From Tetracladium setigerum (lineage: Eukaryota > Ascomycota > Leotiomycetes > Helotiales): a DNA stretch of 64,000 bases. The DNA is taken from the NCBI GenBank assembly GCA_031472005.1, contig PZJY01000010.1, positions 1,860,001 to 1,924,000 of the forward strand, written 5' to 3'. The translations under genes were made by a program, and so were the position numbers. Of the stretch, positions 45,760 to 56,889 are shown in pieces; position 1 is the stretch's first letter, and the number at the start of each line of letters is the position of its first letter. Under the pieces are notes generated by a model. The model searched no databases. It was not told where the DNA came from and saw nothing but the letters and a program-made list of their open reading frames with translations.

Positions 45760-47347
45760 CTATGGCACTCGATTTTGAAGACTATACCCAAGCCCATGAA
45801 GTTTCAGCCCTGCTTCCTCCAAATGCCATCGTAGCCAGGGCCTCCATTTCTCATCCAACTTCCTATGAATCCTCTTTAGCAGCTTCTTTCGAATACCATG
45901 CATAAACCACACTTCCTCCAACGGGTCAAGCAGAACACAATAGTACGCCAACAGTAACAAAGCTGCTGGCTCCCTAGCATTCAACAGATCTATATAGGCC
46001 AGTGAGACCTTCACAGGCCAAATATAGACTGCAATCCACAAGCTATATTCGTCTCTCTCCGCCGCATCTGCAGCTATAAGATAAGCTCTGCATAGAAGCA
46101 TGAATGCTTCCAAGCACGTCTTCCTGTTCTTGTTATCTACAACTTTCTCACCGAATGCAAGTCCCCAAAGGTAAGAAGGTCTTTTAGGCGTGCTGCATGT
46201 ACCGGATTTTTTGGATCAAGGGTAGAGCGATATTTTGGTGTACCGTGTTTTCTTGAAAGAGAGATGCCATTTTCCCCAATTGGAAACACCCCCTCACGGA
46301 CTTGAATAGGGCACAAGTACCGCGTAGCACCTGTAACCAGTCTAGAAGCCCGCATTCATGAATCCGCTTTACGAGGAGGAGGTCTTCGTCTGGATCCTCT
46401 GAGGCGAAGCAGTTGATGACTAGGAGTTGATGACTAGGAGTTGAGAAAAGGCGAGGAGAGCGTGCAATTCTCCTCGGTGGGCGAAGCAATCACAACGCGG
46501 AATTCGGGGATTGCACGTGCTTGGTGGGAAGCGGCTATTACGTGGAAGTGATCTAGCTGATGGGGTTGAAGGCGAGAGAGGTGGAAGGCGGAGCAGGCAA
46601 GGATGCCGTGTCTCAGGAAGTCGTGTTGGAGAGCTATCTCGGGGATGTAGGTTTTCCATAATTCTCTGGTGTCAGCATTTCGACCCAGGTCGTGATACGT
46701 GTGCTGGATAAAGTGCTTGAGGAGAGGGCCGTCATCGAGTATACGGTCAGCAGCCGCCAAATAGCCTTCTGATATATGGCTGCTCTGGGCCTCTGAGCCT
46801 TGGTTCGCCACGGTACCCTTCCAGGGTGCTTCACTGTCCGTCTCCAGGCTCTTCTTTGGCTTAAGGTCAGGTCCGATCTCACGGTCAGGTGGATATCTTG
46901 ATTTCCATGTCCAGATACCACATAATATCTCAACTTATTTCCCCGGAAGAAGGTCTGCAACGTCACCTGACGCCATCGATCTGAACTGACTTTTACCTTC
47001 TCATCTTTATGCACCATCGCCCAATGGCTCTTCATACGCTTCTGAGTAACACACAGATGCCCGCATTGGTCCATCTTGCACGCAAGTCCTGTCTGGGTGG
47101 GCAAGGAGGGAATTGGTGCTGAGTCAAGGGGAGGAAGGACGACATCTGACGGGTCGGTCAATTGAAGTTCCTTGGCGTAGTTGACCAGCTCTTGCCGGTC
47201 CGCATGGTAAAGATGATGCAAGTCCTTTAGGTGACGGGAGATGCCCGAAGGTTGGATTGCATATCGACACTCCTGGCATATCAACACTCCATACGCCGGG
47301 AGATGGAAGAACAGGGCCGAGGGCTGGGGGTGTATGGATGAAGACAT
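45760..47347 (-). pseudogene. C2H2 plus fungal-TF-domain regulator, disrupted
   Basis: Reading from ATG at 47347, the first part has a zinc-finger region (LICQECRYAIQPSGISRHL, then CKMDQCGHLCVTQKRMKSH) and TLQTFFRGNKLRYYVV, as in DUF3505-type proteins of the orsD kind. After a frame change near 46910 it continues LLKHFIQHTYHDLGRNADT and FLRHGILACSAFHLSRLQP, typical of UPC2-like fungal regulators, then LLVINCFASEDPDEDLLL, NPVHAARLKDLLTFG and AFMLLCRAYLIAADAAE to a stop at 45760. At least four one-base losses are needed, plus removal of a 14-bp tandem duplication at 46412-46439. The duplication is not a homopolymer error, so real decay is likely. The family call is moderate. Confidence 0.6.
46412..46439. 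repeat. 14-bp tandem duplication inside disrupted regulator
   Basis: GTTGATGACTAGGA occurs twice in direct succession, followed by a partial third copy (GTTGA). Its length is not a multiple of three, so it breaks the reading frame. Confidence 0.9.
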
Positions 47348-47844
47348 GACTGACCAATACACCTAGAGAGGGAAGTGCAAGAGAGATGTGGAAATTGAAG
47401 ACTAGGAGCAGATCAGCAGGTGCCGTTCCTTTTCTTGGTGGGCCGTACTGAGTAATGGTGGCCAGGACTTCGGGTCCTCCTGTGCCCGACCGCCGACGCC
47501 ACGACAGCAGTCCCATTCCCGGAAAGCGGGATCGAGCCGGGTAGGGCACGATAAAGTTCTGACTGTCCGTTCGGTTAGCGTCCTATCATCGTTCCAGCTC
47601 CGTCTGTTCAGTTGATTGGTTAGAGGGAATCCGTCCAGTTCTCCTCGTTAGACCACAACTATACCCCAGCCCTTGAAGCAATTATGACTTCTCCTTCTAC
47701 TATTTCTTCTAAACGGTTGATTCCGGTTCTTGATCTCGGACAGTTCCTCCCAAATTGCCCTTCCTTCATCCCAGCAATCTCCCCGTCACACCTTGGATAT
47801 ACGCACAAGACCAGCTCAACTCTTCGAGACAAGACAGCTTCACC
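47348..47844. other. Divergent intergenic region
   Basis: 497 bp between the broken regulator and the flavoprotein gene. The open frames here have no family character. A tRNA B-box-like match near 47527 does not fold into a tRNA. Confidence 0.4.
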
Positions 47845-49012
47845 ATGTATCACAATATTGTGATCCTCGGCGGCAACCTCTCGGGCGTCAGCACTGCCCA
47901 TTACCTTCTTCGCCATGTACTCCCTCTCCTCAATTCCCCCGACAGCAAGGTCACTTACAAAGTAACCCTCGTCTCGCCCTCAGACCGCACCTTCTTTAAG
48001 GTCGCCGCGCCTCGAGCGTTAATGGCTACCACAACAAACAATCTCTTGAAGCCCTTTGGCTCTATTCCCGAAGCATTCTCCCAATACCCTACCGAGACCT
48101 TTACGTTCGTCCTTGGCGCCGCCATTGCACTTGACGAGCAGACGCAGACAATAACCGTCGCGGCGGAAGGGGACGTGAGTGTTCAATACGACAGCTTGGT
48201 CATCGCGACAGGAACCATAAGCAACAGTGTTATCTGGACCCTACACAAATAGTTTTCCGAAACCGCGGCCGCATTCAAATGTCTGAACTCCAGTCTTGAC
48301 TCCGCGCAAAGCATTCTAATCGCTGGAGGTGGATCAGCGGGAGTGGAGTTGGCCGGGGAGCTGGGCTATAAATTCCAAGGCCAGAACAGAAGCATTACTC
48401 TGCTTTCCAGTTCCAGCAAGCTTCTGCCGAAAATGAGCCACGCTGGCGTTTCCCAGAGAGCCCAGACACAACTCACTGCTTTGGGGGTTGAGACGGTACA
48501 TCAAGTCAAGGTCTCGTCGTCGACGAACGTTGCAGGAGGGAAGACCGAGCTGGCGTTAAGTGACGGCACCACCAAAGTCGTGGATTTGTACATATCGACG
48601 CGACTGGCGGTCGTCCCAATACATCGTTCCTCCCAACATCGTGGCTCAACTCTAGCAAACATCTAGTAGTCGACAGCACTGACCTTCGAACTTCCACCAA
48701 AAATGTTTACGGTCTCGGCGACGTAGCCTCGTTCTCTCTTGGGAATATTCCGGACGCGGTGTGGAGTATCAATGCGTTGGGCTATTCCATCTATTCCGAT
48801 TTGACAGGTGGCAAAGGCACCGGCCTCAAAGAGAGGAAATATAAGCAGATTACACAGCCGATGGCAGCCATCCCGATAGGACCCATGGGGGCGTTGGCGT
48901 GTTATTCGGCTGGAGCATCCCCAGTTGGCTTATATGGTTGCTGAAGTCAAGAGACTACTTGATGTCAAAGGCGCCAGGCATTGCAACTGGGGAGACGGTT
49001 CAAAAGGCTTGA
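47845..49012 (+). pseudogene. AIF/Ndi-like FAD-dependent oxidoreductase, disrupted
   Basis: From ATG at 47845 the protein has an N-terminal dinucleotide-binding strand (NIVILGGNLSGVSTAHYLL), FFKVAAPRALM, and the second NAD(P)H motif ILIAGGGSAGVELAGELG. It continues ATGGRPNTSFLP and VYGLGDVASF. These are landmarks of AIF/AMID- and NDH2-like pyridine nucleotide-disulphide oxidoreductases. An in-frame TAG (48250-48252) interrupts it without any homopolymer. A frame change follows near 48590-48597 (apparent AT duplication). One G is missing in the run 48887-48891, after which the end VQKA with TGA at 49010-49012 is reached (388-389 aa). The nonsense codon argues for real inactivation. It is divergent from the other broken gene, so the pair may be decaying together. 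Confidence 0.65.
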
Positions 49013-50510
49013 CATTCGAGGAGCGAAGGGATCCGGTGAGCAATTCCATGGACTGAAGAGTAAGGAAGTAATATAATCCTAGACGCGAGCGAGGGGAAGA
49101 TAGGTAAATGGAGAAAGTCTTCGCGAAGATCAATCAAAGAATTAGCAAAACTTAAAGTGGAGATCCCATGACCACCGACTACCGAGAAGATAATGTGAAC
49201 GCCTCACAAAACATAGGTAGCTGAAATATAAAGTAGAAGAAGTGTGAAGGAGAAGTAGAAACAGAAGTCTTGCAATCAGGTCAGCATGTTAGAATATCAG
49301 CTAGCTAGTAGGATTTAGCTTCAGCTTATCTAATTAGAACTAGCGCCCTAACAGGTTGAGGCTGAACAGTCTGTTCCCTGCGCACACACGTGCTCTCCAT
49401 GTAAGAGTTTTGGCCATTGCTCGTGGTCCCCCTATTTACAAAAGAACGCAGAATTAACAACGAAGTCTTGAGTGAGGAAGCTGGGTTCTGGGCCGTTTGG
49501 CCGGGACGGGGTGGTTTGGGAACTTTGATTGCATTTCTGGTGCTTTTTTTCAGCGATACGTATCCGATGCAGGTAGGATATATATTTCCAATCAAAAGTT
49601 CAAATAGTAATCGATCGAACGTATAGGGAATATGGAGCATGTTATTCCATGGAATGATGGGAGAAATTCAAAATGATGGGACTTATTACCGAACAGAGGT
49701 ACCATTTTTTTTGGTGAGGTTCTGAGACCTCCCGACGAAAAAAAGTTTGGAAAGGTCTTCTTTGGCGAACCATCTATTACTCTTTTTATGTATACTTTTC
49801 TTTCGCTCTCGAGATCAAAAATGATGGCGAGTCGAGATCTAGTGTAGTAGTGCAGCTGACTAGATTTACACATTGAATGAACGCCAAGCGGTTGAAAATG
49901 CTACCTGGGTGCACTTCGTTTGCAAACAGCTCCCCTTCTTCTCTCCGACACAAAAGTGTTCAAAGCCGCAAAGTCCCTTCCCGGCTCCTCTCTTTCTCCA
50001 CCGACTACATACCATATTGATATCCAGAACAGAAGATCGCAGTCTCCCACTTATCCCAGCACTTGCCATCCACACCTTACCCTCACTGTCCTGCCTCACA
50101 TATCTCTGGAAACCAACCCCTGAGTCTGTCTCGGCGGGTTGATCTGTCTGCGATGTGGTCGAATCCTATTCACGACTAGTACGCAAAGCTTAACCCTGTA
50201 ATTGCTTCGAGATATCTAAAATTGCAAGCTACCTAACCCATCACAACAATTGCTGATGGATATTATCAAGACATCGCCTAGCGAAGTCAGCATACAGCCG
50301 CAGGACAATACGAAGTTTATTGGTGAAACGGTTCTTACTCGATTTCTGAACAATCTTCGGCGTCCTGACAATCCAGCCGTACACTAGGAACCTCGTCTGC
50401 CAAGTCTTGTGAAATATGAATCTCCATACCCTGTCTCTCGTACATGCTACCTAGATCAGTGACTGGCGTGTTTACTATAGTATATCCTTTTCCGCCATTT
50501 GTTATAACCG
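49013..50510. other. Intergenic region
   Basis: About 1.5 kb. No ORF with family character and no repeat found. Confidence 0.45.
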
Positions 50511-52321
50511 TTAGAAAAGCAGACTATTTAAGATATAATTAGTATCACTATACTCTCGGTAACTAATCGCGATAGATGTGTTTCCAATGAAATCTCGGTG
50601 CCGTACCCAGGAATCTATCTGCAATGCGACGACACCGGTCCCACGGTATCTCCATTTATTCATATTGACCTCAAAAACATTTACTTCAATCTGGGAATTC
50701 CGAAATGGTGGAAAAGGCGCAGATAAGCCGCTCAAGGGTGAATCATGGATTCTCACACGGCGGAAGAGCGTCAAATCATTACTCCTAGTAGCCTCCCTCT
50801 TCCGCTTCACTCCGCTTCGATACTCATTTGATGCCGTTGTTATACCTGTATTGGTCTGAGTCCTTGTATCAAACTCCATCGTACGGCGGCTGTTTGTTAT
50901 TTTGTCTTTCTTCTTAATTTCCAGGTTCTTGATGCGGCGAAATATCATGCCACAATCCGAACTTTGATTCTCTTGTTAGTTCCCAAGTCCAAGTTTCTTT
51001 TTTGAAGGGGCAACCCGAATGGGGGTAAACTGGGCCAAGGAAAGGGTTCTGACTGTCTGTATAGTACATACCATTCGATATCCACGGGAACGGATTCGTT
51101 GTTGGCAATAAGACCACAACTCGGACAGTTGGTGTAGGTATTTGCAGCTCTGAATCCCCGCTTGAAAATCATACTCATCTCAACACGCTGTCCGGGGACA
51201 AAGCACAAGTCCCAATCATTTGCGAGGTTAATATCACGCTTGGTAACCGAGTCTTGAATGACAAAGTCTCCTGTCTCAATCATATCTGCGGCGCTGCCAA
51301 CCTTTTTAAAATTAACCTTGAGCACCGCGAGGAGAGCCTAAAAAACATTTTAGTAGGAAAACACGATATATATCTGTTTGGAAATATGGTACTAACCTCT
51401 GAAGAGCGCACAAATTCAAGATGAAAAGGACTAGTTTTGCCCAGCGCATCGATGAAATATACTGGCTGTTGGCGATCAATTTGACCTGGTATTGACGTGA
51501 TGAAGTTCTGGATATTTACAATGGCTTGGAATATCTGGACGTTGGTTTGTCTGCTCACTTGCGTTAAAACTTGTGCAAAAAAGGGCAAGTATGGAGACTT
51601 ACAACACCTTGGTTGTCATTTCCAGCAAAATTTTACCTTGCTCGACACCACTTTGATGTAAGTTGTCAGCTGGGATGGAAAAACTCTGAACGGAAGATCT
51701 CACGTCTTGAGACTCTCAATAACAGTCGCCAGCTTTTGCATGCAGCCAAAATACGATTCCTGAATTTTGCTCGCCAGCGTTTGATTTTGTCGACTGTGCC
51801 GCTCTCCATGTATCTTGATAGTTCCCCTATAAAAGTTGTCTAAGTCCAAGAAAATCAGAGAAAGACCGAGGACCCAGCATAACTCACATTTGCATAGTCG
51901 TTAGAAGCAAAAGTATCGACTCCGTATGCCCCGCCAAATCCGCCTTGAACTTGGCCACATCCTGTTTCTTGCACAAGGCCCATTTGATTTTCATCCACCC
52001 GCTTTTTACACTCGTCTTTGGGTTCAAGCACTCCGCGCGAAGATGAGGCTGGTACTTTTGTAACTTCTCCCAGAAGTCATCGATGGTTCGTTGACATTGC
52101 GACGCGGCTTGCTGGAGAGCAATGAGTTCCGCGTTTTGAGCTGGCTCTACTTCGAGCCGTTTGACGCGAAGGAGAGCGGTTTCAAGTGTATAGAGTTGTC
52201 GTAGAACTTCTCGAAATTCGGCGCTTGCGTCGCCGCTTGAGTGAAGTGCGTCGATGACAGTGGTCACTAGCTTGAGGGCGGCAATGAAGTCGCCGGCGGA
52301 GAATCCGAAACCTACTGACAT
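50511..52321 (-). CDS. Fungal ubiquitin-like-domain (ULD) protein with HeLo/SesA-like helical N-terminus
   Basis: Six minus-strand exons: 52321-51888, 51826-51704, 51650-51603, 51553-51397, 51337-51068 and 50969-50511 (496 aa, phases consistent). The N-terminus MSVGFGFSAGDFIAALKLV followed by LRQLYTLETALLRVKRLEV is a long helical region, like those preceding fungal STAND or ULD modules. The middle contains ASKIQESYFGCMQKL. The ubiquitin-like fold follows (FITSIPGQIDRQQPVYFIDA, SPFHLEFVRSSEALLAVL, VIQDSVTKRDINLA, CFVPGQRVEMSMIF), and a Cys pair plus CGMIFRR could bind zinc. I recall this as a widespread uncharacterised fungal family. The last splice (donor 51067, acceptor 50970) is the least certain. 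A role in self/non-self response is only an inference from the N-terminal type. Confidence 0.78.
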
Positions 52322-53036
52322 TGAGATGAGATTTAACCACGTCTTGAGAGTTTCAAAATGTGGATTTGTTTGTAGTGAGAATGAATGTTGGGAGGTTTGT
52401 TTCACTATCATGAACGAGGCTGCTGTTAACTGAGGCTAACTTCGAGCAGGTGCGTGTGGCGCAGCTTGTTGGAATGAGGCTAGTTAAAATAGCGGCGTGT
52501 TTAACGATAAGTGGTACATAGCCACCACACAATGATCATTGTGAAAGTAAAAGAGACAACTACTACCAAGTAATATTTTTGGTAGAACTGGTGGTGTTTT
52601 CTGTGTTAGGAACCTTAATCTCTTGGCATTCGGTTCTCGACATTAAAACACATGCAGGATCAGGATACATAAATGCTCAGACTGATTCTATCCAGCAATA
52701 AGAGATTTCCTTCTTCACAGACGTGTGTATAACATAATAGTTCTAGCCATAAAGTCTTGCATCTCCAGAATTAAACCTGACTCCACAACAAAAGAGCCAC
52801 AGGTTCGGTCCAAAATGAACAGAAGATGCTTGAAGAGTTTGGAGGAATATAGAAAGAGGTGATGATTAAACCAGAGGAAAATTCCTACCCTTATATACTC
52901 ATCGATCTCAATTTTCTCTTCAAAATTATCGTCTACTCCAACTTAGGAGTCTAGCCCTTAGTCTCGAGGAAAGAAATCAAATACGAAAGAAATTCTCTCC
53001 TTAATATATACAATCATTCTTAGCGCGCACGCAATG
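52322..53036. other. Intergenic region
   Basis: About 700 bp, AT-rich from 52550. No gene seen. Confidence 0.4.
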
Positions 53037-53260
53037 CTATGTTATCCTTAACTTTCCTTCAAAACAATACAGTTCGATACCCAATGGAACCTTCCACTCC
53101 CCACTACTCATGTCGCATACCGTCCCCTCGTCCTTCCTCCCATTACTATCCCTTACAAACATAGTAATAATACAGTCCTGCCAGTAAACCAAGTTTCCAT
53201 TACCATACACCCACTCGACCCCAATAGCATCGTTATCGGTCAACTCTATTGAGAGCTTCT
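53037..53260 (-). CDS. Orphan coding fragment of unknown family
   Basis: On the minus strand an acceptor-like ATATACAG ends at about 53261. The frame that follows runs to TAG at 53037-53039 with coding-like composition (GVEWVYGNGNLVYWQDCI, MFVRDSNGRKDEGTVCDMSS). A 5' exon must lie upstream, but no candidate up to 53540 joins in frame without a stop. It could be the last exon of a small gene or a remnant. I do not recognise it. Confidence 0.3.
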
Positions 53261-54901
53261 GTATATTGAACGCCTTATATTATATTAGACTAGAAGTGCT
53301 CACAGAAGAAGCGGCTCACCATTAATTCTCCGCGTACTAATTACTGCTGGGATTCAATGCGGAACGCTGAATCTCCTCAACAAATCGTTTCGGAGAGTGA
53401 GTATGGTTAGCGGACGTACTGGGCTGACTCTTTCTTTCTTGTCTCGTTTGCACGCCCGAAGTTGGAAGCGGTTGTTGCGCTTCGTAGATCTGTTGATTGT
53501 AGCGATTGTTGCCCTACTAGAAAAATTTAATACCTGCATCAACTGCCCAATTAACGAGGCTTATCTATACTCACCTTAGATGTGCAGGTGTGAGGTTGCC
53601 GCAAGTAAAGATAGGGAAATTTCGAGACTGTAAAAGTCGAGGGCGCTTTGCGAACAGATTAAATAGGTTAGGCTGCAACGTCGTCGAATACCTTTTAGGC
53701 TGAAACGAGAACAATAACAATTCATTTTCACATGACCAGCGAAATTCAACGGTTAAATATCGCTGGAGGAGGTACGTAACTCCGTTGGGCGCCCAAGAAA
53801 TCTTTTCTTCGTAGCTTCATGGACGAGTTCGGGTATAATGAGTTAACAAACCTCCGCCAAATAACCTACAAATCCCCTACTTGGTATTCATTCAATCATC
53901 AAAGTAAACAATTTTATGCTGAAAGCTAATTAGAATGTCTTAGCGCTGTTTTTATTTTTTGTATCACTCAACCCCCTTCCCCGTCTACCACTTCTAAAAG
54001 CAAGACTTTATCTCACGTTGCCTGCCACAACCACAAGGTAATGTAAGGAAAGTATTTTAGGTAAGATCTTACTTTCTAGGAGTCTATTTTGCAATCAGCC
54101 ACTTCGTTCGAACTGCCCCCTCCACAGGCTACCACTACCTAGGAAGAAGATATGGATGATTTACTAAGTAAGTAGATAGGTACCTAAGTTAACAACGCTC
54201 TAGAGACAACGAGACAATGAGATATTAAGTTCCTTTTTTGAAAATAAATAGCAAGGGCTATCTGGCTGGAGTGACACTTTTTGTCACTTTGGATAGACCG
54301 ACCGACCGCATGGAGTGCAGTATAAACAAAAAGGTTTTAAAAAAACTTCCGCAAAAAAAACCCAAAAAAACACTCCTAACCCATTCTTCTCAAATTCGAT
54401 TAACTCGCGTATTAATTATCATTCTTCATTTGCTTTTGCTTTTTCATTTTCATTCCCTATCTCCCTCCCTTCCTGCAACAGTAAAAATAACAATAACCAC
54501 CATTTCCCTAAGATTGTTGGTTTTTTTTCTTGATAAATAATTCCCAGTTTCGAATTTGAAATTTCCTTTACAATCCATTTCCATCCCTAATCCCATGACA
54601 AAAAGGGAAGAAGTACAAGATCGATAGCTAGCCAGCTTATAAACACAATAAAAGAAAAGCCCCGTGGCCATAATAAAAGCCTACAAGAAAAAGGAAGGAG
54701 AGAGAAGGAAATTGAGAGAAAGAGAGTGACGACCCAAACCGAAGAGAGGGAAAAAGAAAACGCCTGCCCCCATTCCCATCCTCGACTCCACCGAACAATT
54801 GAAAAAGGAAAGATAGTAATCATTACACACACACACACACACACATCATTCCTCCCTCTCAGAATGAACATCTCCATCCATCCACCCTTCTTAATATTTC
54901 T
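53261..54901. other. Intergenic region with simple repeats
   Basis: About 1.6 kb. It includes A-rich tracts near 54330-54370 and a CA microsatellite at 54825-54844. No gene supported. Confidence 0.45.
54825..54844. repeat. CA dinucleotide microsatellite
   Basis: Ten or so consecutive AC/CA dinucleotides just beyond the 3' end of the transglutaminase-like gene. Confidence 0.85.
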
Positions 54902-56889
54902 TCAAACCAACACCCACGCCGCCACCCCTCCAAAAGTCATCCCAGCACCCCTCCTACACCTCTCAAACTCCCTGGCCCCATGCCCCTCGCATCCCTCCCG
55001 CCCACACTCTCAACCGTATAAACATTCACCTCACCACCCACGGTCCCCAAATCCCTCGCCCTGACATCACACCACCACCAATACCCATTCGTCTCAAAGC
55101 TCACAAAATCCGTCTTCCTCCCATCAAGGCCACCAATCTTCAAGACCATGGGATACGGAGGCATCTTAGCACCATGTCGAAGGTGATCCCAGTGTTCACA
55201 TTTATTCGAGAATTGAAACCGCACGACCGTGTTGGCGGGCGTGGAACTCAATGGGATTTCCTTCTGGAGAGGGGTGAAGGAGGTGTGGTCGAAGCCGAAT
55301 TTGTGACAGATGTTATCATAGACCGTCACGGCTTCGCCGACGCCTCGGGTGGGTCCGAGACAGTAGTCCTCCCACGTTACGGTCGAGTAGTCGGCGCGAT
55401 AGAAGTGCGCCGCGTTGTCGGGGAAGTGCTTGAGGCCGAAATCCTCGTTGGACATGGTGAAGAGCGAGGGCTCGAAGTGCTTGTTGAATGTTTGCTCGTG
55501 TGATACGTTACCGGCGCCCCAGCATGCGTCGAGGAGTTTCCACTCGCCGCCATCGATGCGGACCGCGTTCCAGGCGTGGTTGGATTCGAATTTAGGGATG
55601 GGGTCAGTGGGTCGGAGAGGTGTGTAGCCGTAGCCTTTTCCGTAACCAGAGATTGTCACGACTTCGAGACCGGCTTTGAGCGCGATGGCCGAGAAGACTC
55701 CTGCGTAGCCTGAGCAAACTGCTAGGCCGGTTGCGATGGAGTCGGTGGGTTCTTGGTGACGGACTTTGTTGCCGAAGAAGGCGGCACAGTCGTAGGCGAT
55801 GTTGTAGTGACACCAGGTGAAGATTGCACGTGCTTTGTCAGTTGCCGAGGGGAAGGGTGAGCAGAGTACTGTGGCGAGATGGGCTGTGATATCGTGAGAT
55901 CTGGGGAGGGTGTGTCGAGGGTGGAGAGAGGCAAGTTGATCTGGTCGAGAGAAATCTCGGCATTGAAGACATTCTGTGGGCGGTGGTGGTGGTGGACGGT
56001 CCCTGATGGCCTGGACTTGGGATTTGGTTGGTTTGGATGATAGTGGAATTGGTGGTGGTGAGTTTCTGGGTTTTGGTGCCACTTCTTCAGTTGATCGAGT
56101 AGGAGATCTCTGTTTGGTGCTGAATCCCATAGACAATGCACTTCTCGCTGGAGTGACAGGTGGAAGTGGTCTCTCAACTTGAATCTCCTCAACCTTCTCA
56201 ACCTTCGTTGGCTGCCTGGATGGCAGCTGTGGACGAGCAGGTACCTTTGGCGTGACACTCTTCTCTACAGAAGGCACCCTAATTGGAATAACTGGAGCAG
56301 ATTTCGCAGCAACGAGCGGGATTTTGATAACAGCCGCCTCCTTCGCTCTCTCCTCACGCTCCCTTCTCGTCAGAGGAAGAAGCGGCAACTTTGCATCCGA
56401 CAGCGCAGGAGGAAGTCTTCGCTGTGTCTCCAGTCCACCGAGTTGTTTCGCAGGCGTAACATTGCGCTGAATATCCGAGCCAGCAATTGTATCACTCCTC
56501 CGTGGAAGAGTCGGCTGCGACGCCTTTCGTCCTGGTAGGGCAGGAGGTGCATTTCTCGGGGGAATGGTATTGGCGATGATATCGCGATCGACTGGGGGTG
56601 GAGGTAAATAATTCTTACCTCCCGCAGCAGCAGGTAGGTTGGGCACCTCCCTGTCTACTGCAGAACCATATGTAGGAATTGGCGGATTATTGACCGTTTG
56701 CACGCGTGCAGGCGGCGGGGGTCGATTTGCAGAGGAAGATTTGGTGGTGGGAAGTGGAGGAGGAGCTCTTTTGCCAAAGGTAGCTGAAGTGGTGGACGAG
56801 GAGGAGGCATTGGCTTGCTTTTGCTGATTGAGGGCGTTGATTCGGTCCTTCAAGGACACGAACTGCGGTTCTGCTTCGACGTCGGCCAT
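54902..56889 (-). CDS. Transglutaminase-like protein, Cyk3-related, Pro-rich N-terminus
   Basis: Single exon, 662 aa after one correction. The first 300 residues are disordered and Pro-rich (RAPPPLP, NRPPPPARV, NYLPPPPVDRD, RPPPPPPTECLQCRD), offering many SH3-ligand motifs. The TGc domain follows. Putative catalytic residues are C392 (GLAVCSGYAG), H438 (ESNHAWNAV) and D454 (LLDACWG), so the triad looks complete. The C-terminal part (GYWWWCDVRARDLG) is typical of fungal cytokinesis protein Cyk3 relatives, which work at the division site or septum. No SH3 domain is seen, unlike yeast Cyk3. As given, the tail runs to 54937. One base in the C4 run 54976-54979 gives REFERCRRGAGMTFGG with a stop at 54902-54904. 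Confidence 0.82.

Noticed and set aside
47124..47549. 141-codon minus-strand ORF
   Set aside because: It overlaps the zinc-finger coding region in another frame and shows no domain character.
47520..47550. B-box-like sequence suggesting a tRNA gene
   Set aside because: No A box at proper distance and no cloverleaf could be drawn on either strand.
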